From NCBI GenBank assembly GCA_021773095.1, contig JAJFKR010000028.1:216905-280904 (forward strand): a stretch of 64,000 nt of DNA, given 5' to 3'. The position numbers were made by a program, and so were the translations under genes. The stretch comes from Woeseiaceae bacterium. GTDB taxonomy: Bacteria; Pseudomonadota; Gammaproteobacteria; Steroidobacterales; Woeseiaceae. A model generated the notes under the pieces. That model did no database searches. It saw nothing but the letters and a program-made list of their open reading frames with translations, and had not been told where the DNA came from. This document shows, one piece after another, positions 54,124-62,978 of the stretch (positions are counted from its first letter, which is position 1; every line of letters begins with the position of its first letter).

Positions 54124-54807
54124 TTAGTTTCGTTCACCGAAAATTGCCGTGCCAATACGCACGATGGTTGCACCTTCGAGAATCGCTGCGCGATAGTCGC
54201 CACTCATACCCATCGACAGAGTATCGGTGTCTATGCCCGCTGAGCGTAGAATATCTGCCAATGCTCGCAGTTTCGCAAACGGAATGCGCTGCAGGGAGAG
54301 CTCTTCCCTCGCGATGGGCAGGCACATGAGTCCGCGCAGATTGAGATTGGGTAGCGCATCGCAGGCTGCCGCGAGTTCCGGTACCTCGTCAACCGTAATG
54401 CCAGACTTGACGTCTTCATTGTCGATATTGACCTGCAAACATATATTTAGCGGGTCGAGTGAAGTCGGTCGCTGTTCGCTGAGGCGCCGTGCTGTTTTTA
54501 GTTTGTCGATCGTGTGAACCCAGTCAAAGTTTTCGGCGACGACACGTGTTTTATTGTTTTGCAGGTGTCCGATGAAATGCCATATCAGGTCTTTATCCCT
54601 GGTTTTGGCTATCTTCTCGACACCTTCCTGTACGAAGTTTTCGCCAAAATCGCGTTGGCCAGCGTCTCTGGCGGCAAGAATCTTGGCAAGGGGCTGTTTT
54701 TTGCTCACGGCGAGCAATTTCACGGCGTCGGGCTCGCGTCCGGCCTCCACGGCCGAAAACGCCAGCAAATCGCTGATTGTGGCTAGGTTTTCCGTGACTC
54801 TAATCAC
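54124..54807 (-). CDS. yggS: Pyridoxal phosphate homeostasis protein
   Basis: A 227-residue member of the YggS/PROSC family. The PLP lysine is in LLAVSKKQPLAKI at about residue 31, followed by FGENFVQEGVEKI and WHFIGHLQNNK. Near the C-terminus SMGMSGDYRAAILEGATIVRIGTAIFGER contains the phosphate-binding loop. It binds PLP without a known enzymatic reaction. It is the first gene of the operon with proC and divergent from pilT, about 85 bp apart. Confidence 0.96.
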   Translation of the reverse strand: MIRVTENLATISDLLAFSAVEAGREPDAVKLLAVSKKQPLAKILAARDAGQRDFGENFVQEGVEKIAKTRDKDLIWHFIGHLQNNKTRVVAENFDWVHTIDKLKTARRLSEQRPTSLDPLNICLQVNIDNEDVKSGITVDEVPELAAACDALPNLNLRGLMCLPIAREELSLQRIPFAKLRALADILRSAGIDTDTLSMGMSGDYRAAILEGATIVRIGTAIFGERN

Positions 54808-54891
54808 GTTTTAGTCCGGTTGCTTCGCTATACTAGGCTCAATTCTGTGCCGGGTTATGGTAAGTCCGGCGCCAACCAAAGAGGGAGAAAT

Positions 54892-55932
54892 ATGGCCGTC
54901 GACGTTGCTCAACTATTGTCGTTCACGGTAAAGAACAATGCCTCTGACCTGCACTTGTCAGGTGGCGTGCCGCCTATGATTCGCGTTGATGGTGACATCA
55001 AGCGCGTCAATATGCCGGCGCTCACCCACAAGGACGTCAATAGCATGGTGTACGACATCATGAATGACAAGCAGCGCAAGGATTACGAAGAGTTTCTCGA
55101 AACGGATTTCTCCTTCGAAATTCCAAAGCTGGCACGATTTCGCGTCAACGCGTTCAACCAGAATCGAGGTTCGGCCGCTGTATTCAGAACCATTCCATCC
55201 GAAATCCTGACGCTTGATGATCTCGGCGCGCCGCAAATTTTCAAAGATCTTGCAATGCATCCGAGGGGAATAGTGCTCGTTACCGGGCCGACTGGCTCAG
55301 GCAAAAGTACGACCCTGGCGGCGATGGTCGATTACATCAACGACAACAAACCCGATCATATTCTGACTATTGAGGATCCGATCGAGTTCGTTCACGAATC
55401 GAAAAAATCACTGATCAACCAGCGAGAAGTGCATCGCGATACGCTGGGCTTTAACGAAGCACTGCGCTCAGCTTTGCGCGAAGACCCCGATGTGATCCTC
55501 GTTGGCGAGTTGCGTGATCTTGAGACAATTCGCCTGGCACTGACGGGTGCGGAAACCGGTCACCTTGTGTTCGGCACACTGCATACGAGTTCTGCCGCCA
55601 AAACCATCGACCGTATTGTCGACGTGTTCCCGGCTGCAGAGAAAGAAATGGTTCGTGCGATGTTGTCTGAGTCGTTGCGCGCGGTCATTTCACAAACATT
55701 GCTTAAAAAGGTCGGTGGTGGCCGGATCGCCGCGCACGAGATCATGGTGGGTACGCCAGCGATCCGGAATCTGATTCGCGAAGGCAAGATCGCGCAAATG
55801 TATTCCGCGATCCAGACAGGACAAGGTGTCGGCATGCAGACGCTCGATCAAAACCTTCAGGAGTTACTGACGAAGGGTCTGATCAACAAAGAAGAGGCGC
55901 GCTTCAGAGCGGCCAATAAGGAAAATTTCTAG
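54892..55932 (+). CDS. pilT: Type IV pilus retraction ATPase PilT
   Basis: A 346-residue hexameric ATPase of the cytosol that retracts type IV pili (Pseudomonas PilT: 344 aa). The start is the ATG at 54892, preceded by GAGGGAGAAA; an upstream in-frame ATG is not family-like. Typical sequence: VKNNASDLHLSGGVPPMIR at about 14-32, Walker A GPTGSGKSTT near 132, Walker B and Asp box LREDPDVILVGELRD, and HxH in FGTLHTSSAAKT. The C-terminal AIRNLIREGKIAQMYSAIQTG matches the family. Two more members follow. Confidence 0.96.
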   Translation: MAVDVAQLLSFTVKNNASDLHLSGGVPPMIRVDGDIKRVNMPALTHKDVNSMVYDIMNDKQRKDYEEFLETDFSFEIPKLARFRVNAFNQNRGSAAVFRTIPSEILTLDDLGAPQIFKDLAMHPRGIVLVTGPTGSGKSTTLAAMVDYINDNKPDHILTIEDPIEFVHESKKSLINQREVHRDTLGFNEALRSALREDPDVILVGELRDLETIRLALTGAETGHLVFGTLHTSSAAKTIDRIVDVFPAAEKEMVRAMLSESLRAVISQTLLKKVGGGRIAAHEIMVGTPAIRNLIREGKIAQMYSAIQTGQGVGMQTLDQNLQELLTKGLINKEEARFRAANKENF

Positions 55933-55971
55933 CGCTGCACCGCCTGGAGCGGCTTGACTGGAGTAGAAACG

Positions 55972-57129
55972 ATGGAACGCGAACAAGCGGTACGACTGAC
56001 GCAAAACCTGCTGCGAAAAATGGTCGAACGGGAAGGTTCGGATCTGTTCATCACGGCGGCATTTCCGCCAGCGATCAAGGTCGATGGCACAATCCATAAG
56101 GCGACCGATACTCCGTTGTCAGCAGATCAGGCGGCGATTATGGTGCGTTCGATAATGAACGACAAACAGATCAAGGAATTCGACGCAACTAAAGAAGCGA
56201 ATTTCGCGATCGCCCCACAGGGTATTGGTCGCTTCCGTGTTAGCGCGTTCATTCAGCAGGGCATGGTTGGCGCGGTTCTACGTACGATTACAACAGAGAT
56301 TCCGACGCTCGAGGATCTGGAACTTCCACCCATCCTCAAAGATGTCGTGATGAACAAGCGTGGTCTTTGCATCATTGTTGGTGGCACAGGCTCCGGCAAG
56401 TCAACGACGCTCGCAGCGATGATTGGCCATCGAAATAATAATTCTCGTGGCCATATCGTTTCGATCGAGGACCCGGTTGAGTACGTGCATCCCCACCAGG
56501 GCTGTGTCATCACTCAGCGCGAAGTGGGTGTTGATACGGAGTCCTGGCATGCGGCGCTTAAGAACACACTGCGCCAGGCCCCCGATGTCATCATGATCGG
56601 TGAGATTCGCGACAAAGAGACCATGGAGTACGGTATTCAGTTCGCCGAAACCGGCCACCTGTGTCTTGCGACACTGCATGCCAACAGTGCGAACCAGGCG
56701 CTCGATCGAATCATCAACTTCTTCCCGGAAGAGCGTCGGCAACAGCTGCTGATGGATTTGTCCCTGAACACAAAAGCGTTCGTCTCACAACGCCTCGTGC
56801 CGCGGGAGGGGGGGATAGGCCGCGTCGCCTCAATGGAAATCATGCTGAACACGCCGCTGATTCAGGATCTGATTTTCAAGGGTGAAGTTGGCCAGATCAA
56901 GGAAATCATGGCCAAGTCAACGCGTCTGGGTATGCAGACCTTTGACCAGTCGTTGTACCAATTGTATGAAGACGCGACGATCTCCTACGAAGAGGCCATG
57001 CGAAACTCTGATTCGAAGAACGAGCTGCGTCTCAGAATCAAGCTCGAAAGCAAGCGTGATTCGTCGATTGCCGATCAGCAATCCGAAAGTCTGCGCATCA
57101 TGGAAGAGGACTCGGCTCAGACTTTCTGA
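55972..57129 (+). CDS. pilU: PilU, PilT-dependent retraction ATPase
   Basis: A 385-residue PilT paralogue. The ATG at 55972 has GGAG 8 bp upstream. It keeps Walker A (GGTGSGKSTT) and Walker B (DVIMIGEIRDKETMEYGIQF). The longer C-terminal extension after residue 340 (ending QSESLRIMEEDSAQTF) is the usual PilU feature. PilU works with PilT to retract pili under load. It begins 39 bp after the pilT stop. ATP-hydrolysis residues are intact. Confidence 0.92.
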   Translation: MEREQAVRLTQNLLRKMVEREGSDLFITAAFPPAIKVDGTIHKATDTPLSADQAAIMVRSIMNDKQIKEFDATKEANFAIAPQGIGRFRVSAFIQQGMVGAVLRTITTEIPTLEDLELPPILKDVVMNKRGLCIIVGGTGSGKSTTLAAMIGHRNNNSRGHIVSIEDPVEYVHPHQGCVITQREVGVDTESWHAALKNTLRQAPDVIMIGEIRDKETMEYGIQFAETGHLCLATLHANSANQALDRIINFFPEERRQQLLMDLSLNTKAFVSQRLVPREGGIGRVASMEIMLNTPLIQDLIFKGEVGQIKEIMAKSTRLGMQTFDQSLYQLYEDATISYEEAMRNSDSKNELRLRIKLESKRDSSIADQQSESLRIMEEDSAQTF

Positions 57130-57150
57130 GTCAACAGGGACTGTTAATCA

Positions 57151-58209
57151 ATGAACGTCAAACCGCTATTCAAGTTGATGGTAGAGAAAAAGGCCTCGGA
57201 CCTTTTTTTCGCACCGTTTTCGCCGGCCAAGATCAAGATCGAAGGCAAAATCATGCCGGTCAACAAGCTCGAAATGACACCGAAAATGGTCAAGCAGGCA
57301 GCATTTGAGCTGATGACCGAAGAGCAGATGGACCAGTTCAACAAGGAGCTGGAAATCGATTTCGCGTTGTCGGAGAAGGGCCTCGGACGTTTTCGCGTCA
57401 ACGTTTTTCATCAGCGCGGCAGCGTTGCGATGGTGTTGCGCTACATCACTTCGGACCTGCCAACTCTGGAAGAGCTCGGCATGCCGGATCAGCTCAAAGA
57501 GCTGGTCATGTTGCGTCGGGGATTGATCCTGATGGTGGGTGCGACCGGCGCCGGCAAATCAACAACGCTTGCGGCGATGATCAATCACCGCAATGAAAAG
57601 ACATCATCACACATAATCACCATCGAAGACCCGATCGAGTTCCTGCACCCGAACAAGCAATCGATCATCAACCAACGCGAAGTGGGTCTGGATACCAAGT
57701 CTTATAATCGCGCATTGAAAAGCGCAGTACGTGCCGCACCGGATGTTATTCAGATCGGTGAGATTCGTGATACTGAATCAATGCGTGCGGCTTTGGATAT
57801 GGCCGGAACAGGTCACCTTGTACTCGCAACTGTGCACTCCAACAACGCACCGGAAACGCTGGACCGAATCATTAACCTGTTTCCGCAGGAACAACACGGG
57901 CAGGTCTTCATGGATCTCGCCCATTACCTTCGAGCGATTTTGTCGCAACGACTTGTGCGTGCCCGAAATGGCAAGCGGGTCGCTGCTGTCGAGCTCATGT
58001 TGAATACGCCGCATATCAAGGACCTGATCCTTAAAGGTGATATTTCCGCTGTTAAAGAGGCGCACAAGGACAGTGGGGAACAGGGCATGGTGACGTTTGA
58101 TGATGCGCTTCTTGATCTTTACAAGAAGGGCACGATCACTATGGATGAAGCTATGTCGCATGCCGATTCTCGAGCGAACCTTGAGGCCAAGGTTAATTTT
58201 GGCGGGTAG
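57151..58209 (+). CDS. Third PilT/PilU-family ATPase
   Basis: A 352-residue paralogue 21 bp after pilU. Walker A is GATGAGKSTT, Asp box AAPDVIQIGEIRDTESM and His box LVLATVHSNNAPETLD. It has no long C-terminal extension. By eye it is nearer to PilU (LVMLRRGLILMVG, NHRNEKTSSH, ILSQRLVRARNGKRV) than to PilT, so it looks like a diverged PilU-type copy. In most gammaproteobacteria only pilT and pilU are adjacent. A role in a second pilus mode or in twitching control is inference. Confidence 0.85.
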   Translation: MNVKPLFKLMVEKKASDLFFAPFSPAKIKIEGKIMPVNKLEMTPKMVKQAAFELMTEEQMDQFNKELEIDFALSEKGLGRFRVNVFHQRGSVAMVLRYITSDLPTLEELGMPDQLKELVMLRRGLILMVGATGAGKSTTLAAMINHRNEKTSSHIITIEDPIEFLHPNKQSIINQREVGLDTKSYNRALKSAVRAAPDVIQIGEIRDTESMRAALDMAGTGHLVLATVHSNNAPETLDRIINLFPQEQHGQVFMDLAHYLRAILSQRLVRARNGKRVAAVELMLNTPHIKDLILKGDISAVKEAHKDSGEQGMVTFDDALLDLYKKGTITMDEAMSHADSRANLEAKVNFGG

Positions 58210-58225
58210 TTAGTCGTACTAATTC

Positions 58226-58239
58226 GCCAGCGAGCTGGC
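58226..58239 (+). terminator. Weak stem after the third pil ATPase gene
   Basis: GCCAG-CGAG-CTGGC forms a 5-bp stem followed by TGAGTTTG. It may weakly end the pil transcript. Confidence 0.3.
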
Positions 58240-58310
58240 TGAGTTTGTAGAAGCTAGCGGCCCAGTTTTCCCCACTAGATCGCCACGTAAGTCATGTCTA
58301 TCAGTCTTTT

Positions 58311-58370
58311 TGTCAAGGTTGCTTGACATGAGGCTTGTCGGGCAGTATTATAAGTCAAGTTCACTTTACA
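58311..58370 (+). promoter_or_regulatory. Promoter of the membrane/HTH operon with two matching palindromes
   Basis: A near-perfect sigma70 promoter: TTGACA (58323-58328), 17 bp, TATTAT (58346-58351). The -35 lies inside TGTCAAG-GTTG-CTTGACA (58311-58328), a perfect 7-bp inverted repeat with 4-bp centre. A second copy, AGTCAAG-TTCA-CTTTACA (58353-58370), is immediately after the -10. Both centres are 42 bp apart, four helical turns. This suits binding of two dimers, with repression by the HTH protein encoded downstream. Confidence 0.65.
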
Positions 58371-58392
58371 TTAAGACAAGGGAGTTAGACTT

Positions 58393-58815
58393 ATGGGTAA
58401 GCAAACGCGGCATTCCAGTGAGTGGGAAGCGAATACGGTCCGGAATACTGTACGACTTGGGTTTTGGACATTGGCGTGGCTTGTGACGATGGCGATCGCG
58501 AGTTTCGGTCCGAAGTTCATTTGGCAGTCCAACGAGGTGGTGACTATCGCCGCTATTGTTCTGAACATTGCGGTTGGCGCTGGCATGATCCTGGCGAACA
58601 AGCGACACCTCAATGGACTCGACGAACTGCAGCAGAAGATTCAGCTTGATGCGATGGCGCTGTCTTTGGGAGTTGGGTTGATAGTGGGTCTTGGCTATTC
58701 CAATCTGGATGTGGCCAATATCATCAGCGCTGATGCGGAGATTTCACACCTGGTGATTTTGATGGGACTGACCTATCTCACAGGAGTTATCGCCGGTACC
58801 AGGAAGTACCGATGA
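58393..58815 (+). CDS. Unknown four-helix membrane protein of an HTH operon
   Basis: A 140-residue protein with four hydrophobic segments: about residues 21-40, 48-68, 88-105 and 115-133. Between helices 2 and 3 lies a conserved-looking cytosolic loop, LANKRHLNGLDELQQKIQLDAMAL, with acidic and basic residues. It is followed by an overlapping HTH gene. Such membrane-HTH pairs occur widely in bacteria, and the membrane protein may modulate the regulator; no function is established. Confidence 0.7.
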   Translation: MGKQTRHSSEWEANTVRNTVRLGFWTLAWLVTMAIASFGPKFIWQSNEVVTIAAIVLNIAVGAGMILANKRHLNGLDELQQKIQLDAMALSLGVGLIVGLGYSNLDVANIISADAEISHLVILMGLTYLTGVIAGTRKYR

Positions 58816-59003
58816 ATAACCGTCTCAAAGTATTGCGTGCGGAACGGGACTGGACCCAGGCTCAGTTGGCAACCGAGCTTGACGTTTCACGTCAAACAAT
58901 TAACGCGATCGAGAAAGGCAAGTTTGATCCCAGTTTGCCACTGGCGTTCAGGGCGGCTCGACTGTTCGGACTCTCGATCGAAGATATTTTTCAGGATCAA
59001 TAA
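58812..59003 (+). CDS. Small Xre-type helix-turn-helix regulator (YgzD-like)
   Basis: A 63-residue protein consisting almost wholly of one HTH domain: NRLKVLRAERDWTQAQLATE and DVSRQTINAIEKGKFDPSLP, then a short C-terminal stretch (LFGLSIEDIFQDQ). It overlaps the membrane-protein gene by 4 bp (ATGA), so the two are co-translated. The upstream palindromes fit a dimeric regulator of this size. Autoregulation is likely. The gene is convergent with the S9 peptidase gene, 1 bp between the stops. Confidence 0.9.
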   Translation: MNNRLKVLRAERDWTQAQLATELDVSRQTINAIEKGKFDPSLPLAFRAARLFGLSIEDIFQDQ

Positions 59004-59004
59004 C

Positions 59005-61059
59005 TCAATCGTCGTCCAGGAACTTATGTAACCATTGATTGACTTCGTTGTGCCATTGCACCGAGTTGTGCGGTTTGAGTACCCAATGGTTCTCGTCCGG
59101 GAAGTACAAAAACCTGCTCTCGATCCCGCGTCGTTGAAGCGCCGTAAACGCACCGATGCCCTGCGATACGGGAATACGGTAGTCGAGCTGGCCATGAATG
59201 ACGAACATTGGTGTTTGCCAGCGATCGACGTGATTCACCGGATTGTATTTTTCGTAGTTCTTCGGATTCGCGTAGTAAGGACCGTCATTTTCCCACTCCG
59301 GGAACCACAGTTCTTCGGTCGCGTAATACATCATGCGCTGGTCGAAAACACCGTCGTGATTCACGAGGCAATCAAATCGATCCGGCCAGTTGCCGGCGAT
59401 CCAGTTGACCATGAACCCGCCGTAGGAAGCACCGAGTGCGCAGGTCCTGTTACCGTCGAGAAAGTCGAATTGTTCAAGCGCCGCTTTGAGGCCCAGCTGT
59501 AAATCGCTTAGCGGGTTACCACCCCAATCGCCGGAAATGCTATCCGTGAACTCCTGTCCGTAGCCGGTTGAACCATGGAAGTCGATAAATACAGCGGCAA
59601 AACCCTGACCGGCATAGGTTTGTGGATTCCAGCGGTAGTGAAAGTGATTACCGAAGCTGCCTTGCGGTCCACCGTGAATCAGGAATGCAACAGGATACTG
59701 TGTGCCCTCTTCAAAGCCTGCCGGTTTGACGACGTATCCGTAGACCGTCTCATCATTCGCCCCTTTGAACGTAAATTGCTCGTAGTCGCCCATCTCGACG
59801 TTTTTCAACTGAGCGTCGGAAAAGTGTGTGAGCTGTCGAAGTTCGGCACCATCGGCTGGGAGTACGAAAAGCTCGCTCGGAGACTTGAGGTCATCCCGGG
59901 CAATAACCAAACGTCCGGCCGCGCTGTCAATTGCACTAACGTAACCGTGTTCGACGATTTTATCGGGCAGGCCGCTGGCGACGTTAATGCGCCACAGGGT
60001 TTTATTGCCAAGATCAGCTGCGTTGGCATAGATAGACGCACCGTCATGAGAGAAAACGATGGATGAAGGCGAGCGATCCCAGTCGGCCGCCAGCTCTCTC
60101 GTATCTCCGCTTTCGAGGTCCCTGATCATGATCCGAAAACGGTCGGCCTCGAAACCGGGTCGCGCCATAGAAAGATAGGCGAGGCTATTGCCGTCCGGAC
60201 TGAGTACGGGTTGCGTGTCCCAGGCAGGATTTTCCTCAGTCAGATTAATCGTCGGTCCGTCACCATTGACAGGTGCTGAATAAATGTCGAAATTTGTGGA
60301 TATTGGTTCGGCCGCATCCCGAATACGGGCGACGAAATACGCAGTCGCACCATCGGCTGAAATCGCATACTCTTCGTTGCCGCCCCACACGCGCGACGGC
60401 ACGTCGGCGTTTACCTCTTTGCTTACGAGTATCGGTTCGCGGCCCGATGCGATGCCCTCATTCAACGGTATCGAGTACAAGCGGGAACGCTTGTCTGTCA
60501 GCCAATGATCCCAGTGCCGCATGAATATCTGATCGTAGGTAACACCCGTCGTCGGAGACTCATCAAGTTCTTTATCGCGCGCCGCCGTGCATGCCAGCTC
60601 TTCGCAATCAAGATAGGCCTGCAGCGAGACGATGAGACGATCGCCATCTGCGGCAATCTTAAAACTGCCAATGTCGACCGGTAGTTCGGTGACCTGTGTG
60701 GCCTCGCCGCCGTCAACTTCGATTCGCCACACCTGTGATGACTCGCTGCGGGACGAAAGAAAATAGATATGGGTCTGGTCCGGAGACCAGGCGGGGTCAG
60801 TTTCATTGGACTCGTGGCGCGTTAGCTGCCGGATTAGGCCACCGTCAATATCTGCCAGCCACAGATCGTAACGACCCTTGTCGGCATCCATATCCGTGTT
60901 TCGTTTGGTGAAGACAACCTGATTGCCGTCGGGCGAAATGACGGGCGCTCCGATGCGGTCCAGCCGAACGAGGTGGTCGGCGGTAAATGGTTCTGCCAAG
61001 GTGGAGTGGCCGCTGCAGCAACCGAACAAGAGCAAGGCAACCTGAAAGGTGAGTCTCAT
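59005..61059 (-). CDS. S9 family prolyl oligopeptidase-like peptidase, exported
   Basis: About 684 residues from the ATG at 61057-61059, with AGGAA 7 bp upstream; an ATG eight codons earlier has no site. The signal peptide (LTFQVALLLFGCCSGHSTLAEP) indicates export. Residues about 25-370 form a TolB-like beta-propeller (repeated SPDG and WSPDQ pieces). The C-terminal catalytic domain has Ser in GASYGGFMVNWI, Asp in HGQLDYRIPVSQ and His in PDENHWVLKP. Probable dipeptidyl- or acylaminoacyl-peptidase of the periplasm. Confidence 0.93.
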   Translation of the reverse strand: MRLTFQVALLLFGCCSGHSTLAEPFTADHLVRLDRIGAPVISPDGNQVVFTKRNTDMDADKGRYDLWLADIDGGLIRQLTRHESNETDPAWSPDQTHIYFLSSRSESSQVWRIEVDGGEATQVTELPVDIGSFKIAADGDRLIVSLQAYLDCEELACTAARDKELDESPTTGVTYDQIFMRHWDHWLTDKRSRLYSIPLNEGIASGREPILVSKEVNADVPSRVWGGNEEYAISADGATAYFVARIRDAAEPISTNFDIYSAPVNGDGPTINLTEENPAWDTQPVLSPDGNSLAYLSMARPGFEADRFRIMIRDLESGDTRELAADWDRSPSSIVFSHDGASIYANAADLGNKTLWRINVASGLPDKIVEHGYVSAIDSAAGRLVIARDDLKSPSELFVLPADGAELRQLTHFSDAQLKNVEMGDYEQFTFKGANDETVYGYVVKPAGFEEGTQYPVAFLIHGGPQGSFGNHFHYRWNPQTYAGQGFAAVFIDFHGSTGYGQEFTDSISGDWGGNPLSDLQLGLKAALEQFDFLDGNRTCALGASYGGFMVNWIAGNWPDRFDCLVNHDGVFDQRMMYYATEELWFPEWENDGPYYANPKNYEKYNPVNHVDRWQTPMFVIHGQLDYRIPVSQGIGAFTALQRRGIESRFLYFPDENHWVLKPHNSVQWHNEVNQWLHKFLDDD

Positions 61060-61094
61060 CTGTCTATTCCTATATTTGAACATTCATACAACCG

Positions 61095-61985
61095 TTACCA
61101 AACCATACTTGATGCCTCAAACACCGGGCCATCAACGCAAACCCGTTTCATTGCTTCGCCGTCGGGCGTTTTGATTTTCACCACGCACCCTGCGCACCCG
61201 CCGACGGCGCACGCCATGAACTCTTCAACGGAGACCTGGCAAGCCAATCCGTATTTCTCAGCCAGCGCCGCTACGGCTTTTAGCATGGGCGTCGGACCAC
61301 AGGAGAATACCTCGACTTTGAGAAGTTCGTCCTCAGTGAGACTTGATAGCCATTGGTCGGCGAGCTCTGTCACGAAGCCGTCAAAGCAGGCGTCAAAACC
61401 CGAGAGTGTTGCCAGCCGGCATGGAATGCCCCAATCCTCGAGTAGCGGCATCGTGGCGCTGACCGTTGCATCAACCCAGGATGTTTCCAGCGCCGATATC
61501 CGCGGCTCAAATGGGAAAGGTAATTCGGATCCAAGGATTGCCATGGGTGCCCAGTTGCCCGTTTTCTGTCGCAGGTAGTCAGCGATGAAAATCATCGGTG
61601 GTATGCCAACGCCGCCACCGATCAACAAAGTCTTCGGGCGTTCGGTCGATGGCCGAAACGGCTGTCCTATCGGTCCGAGTACGTTGACCATGTCTCCTGG
61701 GCTCTTTTCCGATAATAGTCGCAGGCCATCACCGACGATCTTGTAAAGAATGTCTATGCAATCGCCCTCGACACGCATGATCGATAGCGGTCTTCGCATC
61801 GGTAAGGTCACGTCACAGGTAAGGTGAACGAAGTTGCCCGGTTGTGCTGCTGCAGCACACTTCGGTGAGCGAATACGCATGACGAACTGGTCACCGGGAA
61901 ATGCGTCGATGGAGATGACTTTGCCGTCTTCAACAAAGATGGTATTGCGATTACGCTGCGCATCCTGTTGCGCCGTTGTTATCAC
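61095..61985 (-). CDS. Dihydroorotate dehydrogenase electron-transfer subunit-like (PyrK family)
   Basis: A 296-residue flavoprotein. A FAD-binding barrel with MRRPLSIMRVEGDCID is followed by an NAD-binding domain with LLIGGGVGIPPMIFIAD. A C-terminal [2Fe-2S] motif is visible as C-x4-C-x2-C (MACAVGGCAGCVV) plus a last Cys in KRVCVDGP. This is the order of PyrK, which passes electrons from class 1B dihydroorotate dehydrogenase to NAD+. PyrK is typical of Gram-positive bacteria and some others; its partner PyrD is not in this window. The start overlaps pyrB by 4 bp, so it belongs to the pyrimidine operon. Confidence 0.85.
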   Translation of the reverse strand: MITTAQQDAQRNRNTIFVEDGKVISIDAFPGDQFVMRIRSPKCAAAAQPGNFVHLTCDVTLPMRRPLSIMRVEGDCIDILYKIVGDGLRLLSEKSPGDMVNVLGPIGQPFRPSTERPKTLLIGGGVGIPPMIFIADYLRQKTGNWAPMAILGSELPFPFEPRISALETSWVDATVSATMPLLEDWGIPCRLATLSGFDACFDGFVTELADQWLSSLTEDELLKVEVFSCGPTPMLKAVAALAEKYGLACQVSVEEFMACAVGGCAGCVVKIKTPDGEAMKRVCVDGPVFEASSMVW

Positions 61986-62956
61986 CGTGCACTCATGATT
62001 TTGCCGATACGATCGAGTACCGCCATACGCACGGCGACGCCGTTTGTGACCTGCCTCGTGATCACAGACCTCGGGCCATCGGCAAGCGTGCCTTCTATTT
62101 CTATACCGCGGTTCATCGGGCCGGGATGCATGACGATCGCGTCGGGTTTTGCGAATTTCATGTTCTCGTGGCTTACACCGTAGTTGGCAAAATACTCGTC
62201 TATACCAGGCACGCCATCAAGATTACCAATGCGCTCGCGTTGAATCCTGAGCGCCATTACAACATCAGCGTCCTTCAGGCCATCAGAAATATTGTCGATG
62301 ATGCGTGCACCCGGAAATCGGTCGGGATCCGGTGCCAGCGCAGCGGGTGAGATCAGGCGCAATTCTCCGACACCCATCGTTTGCAAGGCCTCCGAAGCCG
62401 ACATTGCGACCCGCGAATGTTGAATATCTCCGACGATCGCGACCGTCATGTTCTTGAAGTCGGAGTTGTGTTGACGAATCGTCAATAAATCGAGTAAACC
62501 TTGTGTCGGGTGCGAAACATCCGATTCGCCGGCGTTCAGGACACTGACGTGATCTTTGACATTACGGGCGATGTAGGCCGGGACGCCGTCACTTGCATCA
62601 CGAACCACCATGACGTCAACCTGCATGGCCTCGAGCGTATGGATTGTATCGAGGATGCTTTCGCCCTTTTTCCGTGATGACGTATTCACGTCGAGGTTCA
62701 GCACATCAGCGCCCAGGCGGCGACCCGCCAGATCGAATGATGCCCGGGTACGTGTGCTGGGTTCGAAAAACAGATTACCGATGGTGCGACCCGCCAGAGA
62801 CTGGCTGCGGGCCGGCAATGTGCCAGGCGCGGTCAGATAAGCTTCGGCATCGTCCAGCAACTCGGTTAACAACGTTGCGTCGATTCCATTCAGCGATAAT
62901 AAATGCCGCAGGTTACCGTTCTTATCAAACTGCAGTTTCGTGTCGTCTTGCTCCAT
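61982..62956 (-). CDS. pyrB: Aspartate carbamoyltransferase catalytic subunit
   Basis: A 324-residue enzyme of pyrimidine synthesis. The carbamoyl phosphate motif STRTRASFD lies in FFEPSTRTRASFDLAG at about residue 58. Other blocks are HPTQGLLDLLTI and VMHPGPMNRGIEI. A pyrI regulatory subunit is not next to it; instead a PyrK-like gene follows, overlapping by 4 bp. Upstream is ruvX (22 bp between) and yqgE, the usual order in many gammaproteobacteria. A pyrC gene, common after pyrB in that order, is missing. Confidence 0.96.
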   Translation of the reverse strand: MEQDDTKLQFDKNGNLRHLLSLNGIDATLLTELLDDAEAYLTAPGTLPARSQSLAGRTIGNLFFEPSTRTRASFDLAGRRLGADVLNLDVNTSSRKKGESILDTIHTLEAMQVDVMVVRDASDGVPAYIARNVKDHVSVLNAGESDVSHPTQGLLDLLTIRQHNSDFKNMTVAIVGDIQHSRVAMSASEALQTMGVGELRLISPAALAPDPDRFPGARIIDNISDGLKDADVVMALRIQRERIGNLDGVPGIDEYFANYGVSHENMKFAKPDAIVMHPGPMNRGIEIEGTLADGPRSVITRQVTNGVAVRMAVLDRIGKIMSAR

Positions 62957-62978
62957 CGCGGGGGCATTCTACCCAAGC

